From positions 12,872,169 through 12,936,168 of the forward strand of contig NC_087072.1 in assembly GCF_026151205.1 (NCBI RefSeq): DNA of 64,000 nucleotides, read 5' to 3'. This DNA comes from Bolinopsis microptera (lineage: Eukaryota > Ctenophora > Tentaculata > Lobata > Bolinopsidae). Positions within the stretch are counted from its first letter, which is position 1, and each line of letters opens with the position of its first letter. The notes beneath the pieces are model-generated. The model saw nothing but the letters and a program-made list of their open reading frames with translations, did no database searches and had not been told where the DNA came from. Positions 1 through 12,032 of the stretch are shown here, one piece after another. The translations under genes were made by a program, and so were the position numbers.

Positions 1-479
1 GTTATAATACTTGAATGACAACCCAAAAATAGGAAGAGATCAAGAGGCAGGTCTATAGGAAGAGCTTAAATGTAGTAGAAATGTTACCTACCCTCCGAAG
101 ATGTATAAGTAAAGTAATAAAACAGCTCGCGCAGACTAATCTTTTTGGATGGAGATCTCGCTAGAGTAACATGTTACTTGGTTCAATCCAATAACATATA
201 AAATTAAAGAGTTTAAGAGTCCAAAATAGGAATTTAACACAAATATATTATATTAAATTCATTCACTGCAACAATCACTCCATAAAATCATGTAGGAGTA
301 TTGATAAGATTGAGTTCCAGATCACCTATATTGCTGTGGATGCTAAAATCCTGACACCTCTATAACCCCTAAAAGAAACTATACGTGTCATGGGTAATGG
401 ATATCATTAGTAGGTAGTTATTGCAAACAGAGTGCTACCAAGTGCCACGTCTTATGATTTTCTAGAAATCAGAAACAAA

Positions 480-915
480 AAGTAAAACTCTAATCAAAAT
501 GCTGAGCAGGATGAAGCAAAGACTTGAAGAAAAACTAAGAGACAACCAGAATGGCTTCAGACCTGGTTGCTCTACAACTTCGCACATTCTTGTTCTGTGA
601 CGAATTATATAGGGTCTAAAGAGTGTGAAGGCCACTATGATGTTTATAGATTTTAATAAAGCCTTTGGCAGTGTACATAAAGGTTTGCTTATTAAGATAC
701 TTAAAGCAAATGGTATACCAGAATACATAGTGCGATTGATCTACACAAACACAGTGGCTTAAGTAATCACAACTGCAGATGGTATTACAGGGGTCTTCGA
801 AGTCCTGGTAGGATCAGGATTCGGGAGTACTGCAAAGAGACACCTCATACTTGTTCATCATCGTGATTGACTATATCATGACAGTGGCTATAGATGATGA
901 CTTAGACTCTGGGTT
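480..915 (+). pseudogene. Degenerate non-LTR reverse transcriptase, 5' part
   Basis: Translated in shifting frames, this stretch reads as the finger and palm of a non-LTR retrotransposon RT. Visible pieces are NQNGFRPGCSTTSHIL at about 548-595, FIDFNKAFGSVHKGLL at about 646-695 (motif A, with a glycine where aspartate is usual) and LFIIVIDYIMTVAIDDD at about 850-900. There are stops and frameshifts, so it is an old dead copy. The reading breaks at 915 where a 9.7-kb element is inserted and resumes at 10599. The region upstream of 480 probably holds more of the same element but I cannot read it. Confidence 0.8.
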
Positions 916-923
916 CACTCTTA
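916..923. repeat. 8-bp target-site duplication, left copy
   Basis: CACTCTTA occurs here directly before the GGCACTATCC tip of the large element. It recurs exactly at 10591-10598, directly after the matching GGATAGTGCC tip. Confidence 0.9.
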
Positions 924-1217
924 GGCACTATCCGTCGCGGAGTCGAGTCCGCGGCGGAGCCGCCGGACTCCGAGCGGACTCCGGCGGTGCTCCGCCAAAA
1001 TGTATTTACAGTGGACTCGAGTACATTTTGGCGGACTCCGAGCGGAGCCGAGCGGACTCCGCCGGACCTCTCCGCCAGACTTGAATCCGGCGGAGTCCGG
1101 CGGAGCTCGGACTCCGCTCGGACTCCGCTCGGAGTCCGCCGGACTCCAACAGAGTCCACTGACTTCCGACCTCCGACTTCCGACTTCCGACCCTCGGCTA
1201 AATTTGTCACGTGACAT
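924..1217 (+). repeat. Left terminal inverted repeat with short internal repeats
   Basis: Very GC-rich DNA made of degenerate runs of CGGAGTCCG and CCGAGCGGACT. It has a central AT-containing block (AAATGTATTTACAG) and an inner end of repeated GACTTCCGACC units, then a CACGTGAC motif. The ORFs here are by-products of the short repeats, not genes. Confidence 0.85.
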
Positions 1218-2120
1218 ACTTGACCATTGTTAATGATCTGGCCCGGCGCGCGCTACTTCGTAGCACTTGCCGTCGGGCCAGACCATAGAAAAACGTAGAG
1301 TTTTACTCCACATTTATGGAGTAAATCAGACATTGGCTACGACCTATGTCACGTGACGTACGCGCGCAACCAATTACAAGGCCAGAAATTGATCACGCTC
1401 AAAATGAGCGCTGTACTCCAAGACACGCGATTACGATTGGCCAAAACTGCGCCACGTGATGCGCTGCGTGATATATTTTTCAGCCAATTACGACGTCAGA
1501 ATTGCATCATCTGAGATGACCCATATGTCACATGGTATATCTATTAACGCGCTGAATAGATTTTAGCAAACTTTGGTGAATTCGCAGCCATTTCTCATTG
1601 ACATTACTCATTAGTTCAATACTCGATTTTGATAGATGTCGCTTGCTTGTATTTTTGCCAATGCTACATGCCCTAACATAACTGAGCTGAAATATGTGCC
1701 ATATAACTGAGCAATCTTATTTGCTGTTCACATCTGTTCCATTCCTCCTAGAATTGTATTTCTCTCAGATGTTGTCGAGCTTTTGCATTTTGGCATCGAT
1801 CAACAGTTTATTTACTTCGTATTATCACGCCCACTTGAATGATCAATCGATACTATAATGTTAGGTTTTTATTCCATCTGCATGTTATTGTTTACTGTTT
1901 TTAGCATTGCTTGTGGTATTACTATATTATATGATTGACTAAAGAAATTAGTCATGATTTAAATCAGAACTTTAAGCTGACATCTTATTTTACGCTTAAT
2001 CTATAATCATCAATGAGCTCTTGCTATGTTACTTCGAAATTCATAACATATCTTCTGAATAATCATTGTAGCGATGAACTCGTTAACAACATCCAACATC
2101 AGCTCCGTCCAAACTCTTTA
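1218..2120. other. Non-coding interior of the large element
   Basis: No gene is seen. At 1240-1287 a GC-rich imperfect hairpin (GGCCCGGCGCGCGCTACTTC and its partner CGGGCCAGACC) resembles repeat pieces near 8555 and 17075. CACGTGAC motifs recur. Confidence 0.5.
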
Positions 2121-3640
2121 CAATTAATTAATTATAGTCTTTTCATCTGAATTGTTTAATACGATTTAACATGATCTGTTTCAACATTGGAAATTCTAGT
2201 CGGATTATAATGGGACTCGGATTCAAGGTATGAGAATTGAGATTGTTAGGTTGAAGAATATGTATCAAACTGCAGTTTACTTGGTTATATTATAATTAAC
2301 GCCTGTACAAACCTTGTGGATAATTTACATTCTCCGCCCCTTGCAGTGTCGAACTTATCTCTGTACTAGATTCTTATCTGGCCTGAATTTGTTATGATAC
2401 ATTCCTTTATCCGACTCTATTGATATAAATTCTACACTTCTGGACAGTTTTAATACAACGGTTCCACTTTACAGTTACTTAAAATGTAACTGCCCATGAA
2501 TATGTGATAACACATTAACACGCCCCGCAGCTAAATGGTAATACATTTGACAGTACTCCCTGTTCCCATGGCAACCATAATTTTCTACAGAGATAAGTTA
2601 AACCTAAGAAGTAGTTCTGTTCACTTTTATGGCTAATATGCTTTGATTCGATCATACATCGGGCTAATAAGCTACAACATTACATATCCCCCACGGTCCA
2701 CCCCTTCCCCCTTTATCCGAATCTATTGATATCAATTGTACACTTCTGCACAGTTTTAAAATGACGGTTGACACTACTGCAATCATAACTATGATATCAT
2801 TACACTGAAAATGCGACTGCTCATGACAATGTGATAACACCCTCCCCCATCTGTAACCCCATCTGTAACCCTAAATAAATGTAAATAGACTACAATTAAT
2901 TAATTATAGTCTTTTCATCTGAATTGTTTTATACGATTTAACATGATCTGTTTCATCATTGGAAATTCTAGTCGGATTATAATGGGACTCGGATTCAAGG
3001 CATGAGAATTGAGATTGTTAGGTTGAAGAATAAGTATCAAACTGCAGTTTACTTGGTTATATTATAATTAACGCCTGTACAAACCTTGTGGATAACTTAC
3101 ATTCTCCGACCCTAATTGCAGTGTCGAACTTATCTCTGTACTAGATTCTTATCTGGCCTGAATTTGTTATGATACATTCCTTTATCCGACTCTATTGATC
3201 TATAAATTCTACACTTCTGGACAGTTTTAATACAACGGTTCTACTTTACAATTTACATCATGATTATTACACTTAAAATGTAACTGCCCATGAATATGTG
3301 ATAACACATTAACACGCCCCGCAGCTAAATGGTAATACATTTGATACACATCCGTCCTCCCTGTTGCCATGGCGACCATAATTTTCTCTTACAACTTGCT
3401 GTTGAGTTTTATGATATAACATAATATAGTGAAGGGTCATCAATCTGCAATTTACATCATGATTATTACTCTTAAAATGTAACTGCCCATGAATATGTGA
3501 TAACACATTAACACGCCCAGCAGCTAAATGTTAATAAATTCGATACACCTCCGTCCTCCTTGTTGCCATGGCGACCATAATTTTCTCTTACGACTTGCTG
3601 TTGAGTTTTATGATATAACATACATAATATATATAGTGAT
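2121..3640 (+). repeat. Local duplication cluster, offset about 772 bp
   Basis: A block starting CAATTAATTAATTATAG at 2121 recurs at 2893 and is nearly identical for about 400 bp. A smaller block (AACTGCCCATGAATATGTG) occurs at about 2488, 3281 and 3480, and in a diverged form near 2816. These are successive direct duplications inside the large element. No coding signal. Confidence 0.8.
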
Positions 3641-4727
3641 TAGTGAAGGGTCATCAATCTGCATTCTGCACCGTACTGTGTTTAAAATGACGACATATTA
3701 GTACCATATTGGGTACTGCAGTTAACTTGGTTATATTATGGCTGTTAAAGCTAAAGTATGGTAGTTCTGCTCACTTTAATTGTTCTGTTTTAAAAAATCC
3801 TACATCTAGGGCGCTTTCGATATTATTATTAATATTGTAAAACCTTGCATTAATACTTTTACGATAATCCTCTGTTTCCATGGCGACAAACAGGCTAGAC
3901 TTATAAATTCCACGTGATGTAAGAGACTTATTTGCCTTGTAGAATATTTATTTCCCATGGGCCCACGTGCACACCGCGCGCCAAACGGTCACGTGGACAA
4001 ATTATCAACCTTATCGTGATCCTGTAACTCACACCATATGTGCGTATTTTGGTAAGGAGGAATATTCTTGATCTGGGTCCTGGGAACATTCCAACGGCGA
4101 GCCATTAACATGTTACACACATTAGTTACATATCATAGCATACAATTTCTTATTACACGCAGTATAGGCGGGACCTGTTATGTGTACAGTTAGCGATATG
4201 TAACTGTTATCAATATCAATATCATAAACACATGATAAAGAATGTAAGCTCAATAAAATTTAATTCATATATGCAGTGGCGTAACGTTGCCTGTTTTCAA
4301 AATTTGTCGTTATTAAGGTAAGTAAGTTATTCTATAATCTTGCATTAATTATATTTATTTAATAGCAAGGGTTAATCAAGTGTAAGATGATAAACATCAT
4401 GGACTCGACGATACCAATAACCAGACGACATCTCACATCAGTATTCGCTATGTGGACAGGCAAGTTATTAAATTACTGCTACTTATTATAGGTGGCTGTC
4501 AACTAAATTTTTATTAATTTAGAGAATAACACCCAATCAGACGATTTTGCGTTCGTAGGTTATACTTTCGTGCTTTCACTGTAGATTGTTACAGTGATAG
4601 CAAATGTTACAGTTACATTCAAATAACAGTAGTATACTGATATGTGTTTGGTATGAAACTGAAAGTAAACCAATATTATAATTATATCGAAAAGTAAACC
4701 ATCTTTTAAGATGTCTAGCGTTTTAAT
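3641..4727. other. No recognisable gene
   Basis: AT-rich non-coding sequence with a few CACGTG palindromes (3911, 3963, 3991). Nothing else identified. Confidence 0.4.
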
Positions 4728-5037
4728 CTTACTAGCAGGAACCCGTATAACCCTAAAATAGTGTCAAGACTCAAGAGACTAAATAATTATTACCTATTTA
4801 ATTCGCGTTTTTGACACCACTTGGGGGTTCAAATTTTGGGCTCTAAAACTCGTATTCCTTGGCCAATTTTTTGTTTTTTCATGCTGATTTGGAGGCCATT
4901 AAAGCATTTGACCCAGTCAAAAAAGTATCAGTTGTATATCTTTTACGGAAAGTCGCGTTAAAGTTGATGCCGTGGTGTCAGTAAAATGGTACGGATATAC
5001 ACATCCATATATATCGTCTCGCTTTATATATAGTAAG
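4728..5037 (-). repeat. Interspersed repeat, intact relative of the Penelope insertion site
   Basis: Reverse-strand copy of the repeat at 34354-34650 and 37018-37180. Shared blocks include TTTTACTGACACCACG, CATCAACTTTAACGCGAC and the end block ATATAAAGCGAGACGATAT. Comparison with the copy at 32430/34370 shows where the Penelope-like element inserted. Confidence 0.8.
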
Positions 5038-6109
5038 ATTATGGCGAATCTTTTCATCGTGTGGCAAACTTGGCTCTAGCCGTTTTAGAATGGTACAGTT
5101 ATCCCTAGTTTTCAGTTATCCCTAGAACGAATAATCGATCGAAAGTTATAATTCCACAGAAAGGTAACCACAATTTAAAAACCCTAAAACATATTCGTTC
5201 TTACACCGGTTGACTTGACGATCTTATATTTTTTGTATACTATCATGATAGCAACTACTGTAACCATTATTAACTAGCGTAATTACTGAAGTTAACTGTT
5301 TCGATTCAGTTTATTAATTTATTTTACTATTAAACTCTAGCTATACGATACTTAACGCGAAACATAATTGAACACGTTACATACCGTCTAGCTAAGACCA
5401 AAGAATCCATTGACCATTACAGCTGTTTCGTACTGCAGTATATGAATATCACCTCAGACCGTGTTACTTTATCAAGTCTTTGTTTTAGCTGGACGGTATG
5501 AACTGAAGTTCGACTCTGTCGTTTCATTGGATTTGTTCAAAACATTTTGTCAGATTACGTAGTCACATTCATATAAAATTTGATAATTCTAATAATTACT
5601 GTACTGGTAAATAATATTGTATTATTATGTACACTAAATTTAACAAGCAACCACAATGGATCCCAAGCAAGCTGTCAATTAAGCCTTTAGTTTTCGAACT
5701 GCAGTGCGTGTCTTAGACAAGTCCAGGTACTCACGTACTTTAATTAGACACAGTCTAACTCTAATTATAATGCGTGAGTACCTCGACTCTTTCAGTTCTT
5801 GCACATTTTCATGACGTAAAGTCGGCAGTACTTTGATTGACAAACGAGAAATTATCTATTTCCGTATTATATCTTGTCCGATGTTCATTACTTTCAATTT
5901 AATTATGAATTGTTCAGTGAACTTAGTACTCACGAGGTTTGGATGATTTATTTGAAACGAACGGACTTCCATTATAATCTAAATTCAAATTAAACACATA
6001 AATAACACAATTCAAAATAGATTAGTGTTGGACATTTTGCAAGACTTCAACATTTATTGATTTATGCTTTATGGACAAGCTCAGTATAATTCTTAAGATG
6101 ATCAGGTGA
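5038..6109. other. No recognisable gene
   Basis: AT-rich non-coding DNA. Short pieces near 5375-5450 (CCGTCTAGCTA, CGTACTGCAGTA) resemble the 45-bp tandem unit that follows. Confidence 0.4.
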
Positions 6110-6475
6110 CGCGTTACGTGCCGTCTATACTCTATAAATGTATAATAGTTAGGATCGAATACTTTATACTGGATCACGTACTGCAATACATGCCGTCTAG
6201 CTAGTATCAAATACTGGATCACGTACTGCAATACGTGCTGTCTAGCTATTATTAAATACTGCAGATCTCGTACTGCAATACGTGCTGACTAGCTAGTATT
6301 AAATACTGGATCACGTACTGCAATACGTGCTGACTAGCTAGTATCAAATACTGGATCACGTACTGCAATACGTGCTGACTAGCTATTATTAAATACTGGA
6401 TCACGTACTGCAATACGTGCTGACTAGCTAGTATCAAATACTGAATCACGTACTGCAATACGTGCTGTCAAGGCA
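6110..6475. repeat. Tandem array, 45-bp palindromic unit, about 7-8 copies
   Basis: TACTGCAATACGTGC starts at 6224, 6271, 6316, 6361, 6406 and 6451, with an earlier diverged copy at 6179, so the period is 45-47 bp. Each unit contains the imperfect palindrome CACGTACTGCAATACGTG. The minus-strand ORFs across it (repeating QHVLQYVIQYL) are a by-product of a period divisible by three. Confidence 0.9.
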
Positions 6476-7106
6476 GAACAAAGACTCCATCACGTAATCG
6501 ACTACGTAACGCGTAACGTACTGTCTAGCTATGAGCTAGGGTCTAAGTTTCCGGGTTGTTTTGGATCACCCTGTGAATCTGCATTGCCGCCAAATTGATG
6601 GTGTGCAAAGAACCAATAACTAACGTTGAGTAACATTTATTATTTTCAGGTACCTAGAGTTTCAGTGTCTGAACTCTGAAATCCCTATAACCTACTCTTG
6701 CCCTCAGTCAGACTGCTGTTCAAACTAAGACAAGTTCTAGTTAAGTTTGAGATCAAGATTTAACTATTGAAGTATGTATAAATTGTATAAATTGCATGTA
6801 TAAATTAAAAAAGATTCCGTTCCTTGAATGACTTTAAAACATTTGAACATCAAATTTTTTACTGAGATACAGAGGGATTCGAATTTTTCTCTTCAATCTT
6901 ATTAGTTCTATCAATAATATTCTGATTTTGTTACAGGTCGACTGCAGGGCGCAGGCAACGACTGGCAACCGGAGATCAGAAATTCAGCTTGATCAGACTA
7001 AAGTATGCTTCATGATGAAAAACGAAAGACATCAAACTTGGTCAAATGGTATACAGATCAACGATTGGACATTCCTTCTACTTTAATGCTACATCAACAT
7101 GTAATA

Positions 7107-7867
7107 CAGGGTGGGCCAAAAGTCAGTGTGCAAACGTTGGCCTTAATAGCTCAGTCACTGAGTGCCCAATTGAAATACTTCCTTCTGGTATGACTTAGTA
7201 CCACCACTGGTTCGAGGAATTTGTCAACTCGAAAAATATTCGCGTTCATTTTTTTCAAATGGAGGTTCATTTTCACATTTATTTGATAGTTTGGATAGTC
7301 GGATCAAGCTAAATGTTATTGAATTGTGTTTGGCCATTCGAATTACGTTTGTCCTGAAAGAATTAGAACTGTAGCTTCTCAGATGACCGAGATATGAAGC
7401 ATAACGAGTTTATTCATTACGTGTGATCAGGTGATTGGTTTACCTAATCACGTGCAGATAAGGTTACCCCGTTAAACATTATGGGAATTGTTAAGGGTGC
7501 CCAATTAAGGTGTCGTGTCACGGTGTCACATAATCACCCAGTCAATATTGTTAACGAGATACAGAAAATGCTTGATAACTTCTTCATTTCTAATCCGTTT
7601 TGCCTCATGTTTTTAGATCATATGCAACATTTAATAATCTACCGTCTCTGAAAAAAATAGGCGTTCAGCATGTTCAGAGAAAACAATATAGGTGTTTGAT
7701 ATTGAATGGGCGTGGTCTAAAATATTCGAATTTTAAATTTTGACGACGGAATCCTCGAACCAGTAAGTACAGTATGCCATCTGCAAAGCAACAGCTCTCA
7801 AATATAAAACACGGCGGAGCTGAGGTATAAAACCCAACGTTTGCACACTAACTTTTGGCCCACCCTG
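7107..7867. mobile_element. Mariner-like MITE, 761 bp, TA target duplication
   Basis: The tips read CAGGGTGGGCCAAAAGT on both ends in inverted orientation (right-end match 7832-7867) and are flanked by TA on both sides. The inner ends also pair near 7210 and 7755 (GGTTCGAGGA). Such tips and a TA duplication are typical of IS630/Tc1/mariner elements. There is no transposase ORF, so it would depend on an enzyme encoded elsewhere. It lies within the 9.67-kb element. Confidence 0.85.
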
Positions 7868-8596
7868 TACTTGATAGACAATAACCTTCAAATATTTGTG
7901 AAATGTGAACACAATCCCAACCCTTCAATTATGATAGGATTTACCTCTACCAATATAATTATATATATATATTACAACTATGACAGTGGGTTGCATGTAC
8001 ATACGATGTTTCAGGAAGCCCGTGAACCCGGCTTGTAATATGCAATTTTTCAGCATTATCTGTGATAGCTGCACTGAAAGTATTTTGGGTGTCTCGTATT
8101 TGTAGTTTGTACGTGTGGAATTTACTCTTTACTGTTTATATTTCATATGTTATTTATCATATATTTGGCTTTTGTAATTGATCGTGGATGATTAAACTTA
8201 ACTTATAACTGTTGTGCATGTTGATAACGGTGATTGGCAAATGGCATACTTATATTGACTGTATTGAGTTATTGATGGGATGAAATGTATTAGAATTCTT
8301 GTTCTGCTTAAACAGACCGCTTAAAATTAACCAAGCCTATTTATTGAATGCCAACATAATGAAGAACTCAATCGATATAGCGAATTTACCAGATTACGTT
8401 CATATCAACTCTGTCCAGTATCTGTGCTGTCACAGTGTCACAATATGCTGAAATGATATAATGTGCTCGCGGTAACGCGCGATATTAGTCAAGTTTGCGC
8501 TAAGTTGAGCGCTCGATCTTTCGTTTCTCTCCCGTCTAACATTTCGAGAAGAAAGCGGCGCGCGCTACTTCGAAGAAATTTAGACGAGTAACATCC

Positions 8597-9150
8597 GTCA
8601 AGTGACATACAACATAGCATTTTGCAATATGGCCAGATGAAAAGGTCGCTAGTGATAAACCTTAACCATTACCCTCACAATGTCAATAGTGTACGACTCT
8701 AGTCCTAACTTTGACCCTATAATGTATAAACGTTGACCCTAACCCTCCACCAAACCGTCAGCAGCGAAATATCAATGTCATTGACTGGTCACGTGACCAA
8801 AACAATTTTTGTAATATTATCTCATATAGGGAAGCGTTTTTAGTTTTACCCTACACGTTGCATGTGGCGTCATTCGGCCGGATCCCAGCAAGCAAAAATA
8901 GTACGTCGACCATCACAGGACGACGCCAGCCAGCACTCTCTACGCTCTTCGAGCTCCGATCGTCCTGTGACGAAGTAAGGACGAAGCCTGAGGTCCTCAG
9001 GTTACATCGACCACCGATTGAAAATTCAAAGATTTTTTGACATAAAGGTCAAATGTAAAACTAAAATCTTGATGTTGATTGATTGACGACGTCAATTTTT
9101 GAGCACAGCGCGAGCGCATGCGGAAAAGGACCGCGTAGCTAGTCAAGATT
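8597..9150 (+). repeat. Left arm of a large internal inverted repeat
   Basis: 8597-8626 and 8958-9150 together match the reverse complement of 9873-10113. Shared blocks include GACATACAACATAGCATTTT, CGAGCTCCGATCGTCCTGTG and GTCAATTTTTGAGCACAGCG. The arm is interrupted at 8627-8957 by another repeat. Confidence 0.85.
8627..8957. mobile_element. Diverged copy of the CCCTAA-containing MITE
   Basis: It interrupts the left arm of the inverted repeat, whose right arm lacks it. Inside are degenerate CCCTAA-like words (8665-8760) followed by GGTCACGTGACCAAAAC and a block like that at 27530-27630 (GGGAAGC, CCCTAC, GTGGCGTCATTCGG). This is the layout of the complete copy at 27330-27697. Confidence 0.65.
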
Positions 9151-9872
9151 GATTATTCTGTGGCAAATAAAATTCTCTTTTTCTTAAATTATCTTTTTCT
9201 TAATTCTTGTTCATTGAAATATTACCGCCAGCGAGGAGTCGCAGCTGCGACTGCAAGCCGTGTTACCCACTTCCCTGTACTGTATTGTGATCAGCATGAG
9301 GTTAATCAAAGTAATGTGTATCACTCGCTTCACTCGATCCGAAATTAAAGTATATAATCCTACAACGCCAAGCTAGTAATAGAGTTTTATGAAAGCACTC
9401 TGGCCAAGTCAGTGGATTCTTTTTACCTAATTTTACCTCATCCCATTAAGGAACGCGCGCTGGGTAAGAAGAAACCTAGCTAGAGTGGAAGTCGGCGCCC
9501 TCATTAAATTTTTGGAGAAAATCGCTCGCCAAAATTTGTTGGACCAGGACGATGTCCTAGCCTGGCAGCTCATTGCGCGGCGCGTCACAACGAGCTTCGT
9601 TGTTCGTCGACGTGCGACGAGCAACGAGAAAAATTGTGTGGCGCGTCGAGTGGCACATCTTAACGGGGGATACGCGTATAAATTTCGATCGCTGACGTAC
9701 AGCGAGCAGCACAGCTGCAAATGGCGTCAGCTAGTAGGATTTCATCCTACAAGGCACATCGCGTTTACCTAGCTAACCAGGTCATTTCCGCCTCCGGCGG
9801 TCGCGCGCTACTGCAAGCGAGAGGGCTATAGTTAGAGCAACACATCGCGCCACAAGCCAAATATTTATCAAC
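9151..9872. other. Spacer of the internal inverted repeat; no gene
   Basis: The two opposing ORFs of about 95 codons at 9433-9772 overlap each other almost completely and resemble no family I know. At 9795-9850 a reverse-strand fragment of the 110-bp repeat is seen (CCCTCTCGCTTGCAGTAGCG on the other strand). Confidence 0.5.
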
Positions 9873-10113
9873 ATCTTGACTAGCTACGCGGTCCTTTTCC
9901 GCATGCGCTCGCGCTGTGCTCAAAAATTGACGTCGTCAATCAATCAACATCAAGATTTTAGTTTTACATTTGACCTTTATGTCAAAAAATCTTTGAATTT
10001 TCAATCGGTGGTCGATGTTACCTGAGGACCTCAGGCTTCGTCCTTACTTCGTCACAGGACGATCGGAGCTCGAACATAGCATTATTGCAAAATGCTATGT
10101 TGTATGTCACGTG
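9873..10113 (-). repeat. Right arm of the internal inverted repeat
   Basis: Reverse complement of 8597-8626 plus 8958-9150. It is contiguous here and so gives the unoccupied form of the site filled at 8627-8957. Confidence 0.85.
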
Positions 10114-10590
10114 ACAAATTTAGCCGAGGGTCGGAAGTCGGAAGTCGGAGGTCGGAAGTCAGTGGACTCTGTTGGAGTCCGGCGGACTCCGAGCGGAGTC
10201 CGAGCGGAGTCCGAGCTCCGCCGGACTCCGCCGGATTCAAGTCTGGCGGAGAGGTCCGGCGGAGTCCGCCAAGCACTCCGCCGGAGTCCGCGGCGGACCG
10301 GAGTCCGCCTAGTGGCTTAGTCCGCGGCGGACACTCCGCCGAGCCGCCGCGGAGCCGCTCGGAGTCCGCGGCGGACTTTAAAGTCCGCTCGGAGTCCGCT
10401 CGGCTCCGCTCGGAGTCCGCCAAAATGTACTCGAGTCCACTGTAAATACATTTTGGCGGAGCACCGCCGGAGTCCGCTCGGAGTCCGGCGGCTCCGCCGG
10501 AGTCCGCTCGGAGTCCGCTCGGAGTCCGCTCGGAGTCCGCTCGGAGTCCGGCGGCTCCGCCGCGGACTCGACTCCGCGACGGATAGTGCC
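10114..10590 (-). repeat. Right terminal inverted repeat, expanded
   Basis: Inverted counterpart of 924-1217 but about 190 bp longer. It has extra runs of CGGAGTCCG and GCTCGGAGTCC, and a unique patch around 10290-10345. The outermost 40 bp mirror the left tip exactly. The longer arm is probably due to gain of short internal repeats. Confidence 0.85.
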
Positions 10591-10598
10591 CACTCTTA
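10591..10598. repeat. 8-bp target-site duplication, right copy
   Basis: CACTCTTA, identical to 916-923. Confidence 0.9.
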
Positions 10599-11075
10599 AG
10601 CCTGCACAGGGTGTAGATGGATTTGTGCTGAAAATATCGCATATGTCAAATTCTCAGATGATGGTGCCCTTATCACTGATATAATTGAATGGGGCAAAAC
10701 TACTCCTGGACAGGCTATAGGAAGCAGCAAAAAGTGTGGGGTTAGTCTTGAACAACTCTAAAACAAATCTCATGACTCTAAACACTACAGAGGAAAGTAG
10801 ACTTTAAAGCTGTTCTGGAAACCAGCTGGAAAACGTACCTTGGGGGCTTTGCCATATACACTGGCACCTTGAACTAGTTGCTAAGTGTGGGGTACTTAAT
10901 GAACCTAACCATGGTGTGCTGAGCAGGGGAAGAACAGTCATAACTTATGTTGATAGCCTAAGGGCTGATACGGGTTTGAGTAACACTGGAGAAATCACGG
11001 GACGTATGGAGGATAGAAATCTGTCGAGACAGTGCATCAATACTCGGACGCTGAAGCCTAAATTAAGAGAAGTTT
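10599..11075 (+). pseudogene. Degenerate non-LTR reverse transcriptase, 3' part
   Basis: Continuation of the RT begun at 480. The catalytic-motif relic YVKFSDDGALITDI is at about 10633-10675 (the usual form is F/YADD). Further on, at about 10910-11070, frames read RGRTVITYVDSLRADTGL and MEDRNLSRQCI, like the C-terminal tail of RT proteins of this type. Frameshifts and stops show it is dead. It starts exactly at the right target duplication of the 9.67-kb element. Confidence 0.75.
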
Positions 11076-11672
11076 AAAAGTTCACAATCATAATTATTAT
11101 TTAAAATTGCCTCTAATAGCTACTGATAATCAGCTTGATAGTCGTCTTCCAGCCAGTTTATCAGAAATAAATAAAATGCAGAACCTAACAAAAGGACTAA
11201 AATAACTCCAAGATATATTTCATGAAAATTACTAAATTTGCATTGGCGCTCGATTCCAAAGGATTTTTGTTAATGAAGCGTTGACAAAATGCGCGGCGCG
11301 CAAAAATTATCATTTGAAATTGTTTGTTGTTCAAACATATTTCATAAAATAATCTGTAATATATAGTTCTAATAGTGTATAAAAAAGAATAATCTCAAAA
11401 TATAACACTAAACAGAGCAAAAACGAGGATCGCGCAAAAATTATATCTATTTTGACAATTTCCGCGATTTTAAATAGGAACCATTTAAATATATGTAAAC
11501 AAAATACGCAAACCATTAAAATCTTGATCCATAAATTTTTAATTGTAGAGTCCCCGGTCAATAGTTTGCAAAAATAATTTTATATACGAAAATATAAAGA
11601 ATTTAAAAATTTATGGATCAATAAATTAACGGTTTGCGTATTTTGTTAATTATACTATATGTATTAACATTC

Positions 11673-11746
11673 GCTCTAACCAGAGCCCTCTCGCTTGCGT
11701 GAAACAAGCGCGGCACGCAGTACGCGTAGGCACATGGCTATGTGAA
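11673..11746 (+). repeat. Short copy of the 110-bp interspersed repeat
   Basis: Same ends as 54843-54952 (GCTCTAACCAGAGCCCTCTC ... ATGGCTATGTGAA), but about 35 bp of the middle are missing. Confidence 0.85.
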
Positions 11747-12032
11747 ATGTTTAGTGTTATATTTTGAGATTATTCTTTTTTATACACTATTAGAACTATA
11801 TATTCCCGTGCCATCTCTGCTGCCGGGTCATCCCAAGACTCTCCTAACCCACTGAAGGAAGACCAACTTCATGTCTCAGAGTATGGTCTAAAAAAACTTT
11901 GTGTTAACATAAAACTTGGCCTTTATCGTGCCTTTGGTATGAGATCCCATAGAATGCAGCCCTCTACTGCAGAGCGCTAGAATAACCCTAAAATTCAAAA
12001 ACAAACAAGCCTCACGAGATCAAGTCGCTGTA

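Larger units (their letters stand above)
924..10590. mobile_element. 9.67-kb DNA transposon with GC-rich terminal inverted repeats
   Basis: The tips GGCACTATCCGTCGCGG and its reverse complement are perfect inverted repeats for about 40 bp and related for about 290 bp (left) and 485 bp (right). They are flanked by the 8-bp duplication CACTCTTA. The insertion splits an old RT, and removing it with one duplication copy rejoins recognisable RT sequence, which fixes the boundaries. No transposase ORF is visible inside; the largest ORFs are under 120 codons and sit in repeats. An 8-bp duplication fits hAT, MULE, Merlin or P-like groups, but the tips do not begin CAG and I do not assign a superfamily. 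The interior has accumulated other repeats, so it is non-autonomous or badly decayed. Confidence 0.85.

Noticed and set aside
902-1233. Arginine/serine-rich ORFs on both strands
   Set aside because: They lie in short GC-rich repeats of the transposon terminus; all frames are open because of composition.
9433-9772. Two opposing 95-codon ORFs as a transposase remnant
   Set aside because: They overlap on opposite strands, have no DDE or other motif and include repeat sequence.
924-10590. CACTA/EnSpm assignment because the tips contain CACTA...TAGTG
   Set aside because: The 8-bp duplication places the ends two bases further out (GGCACTA), and CACTA elements make 2-3-bp duplications.
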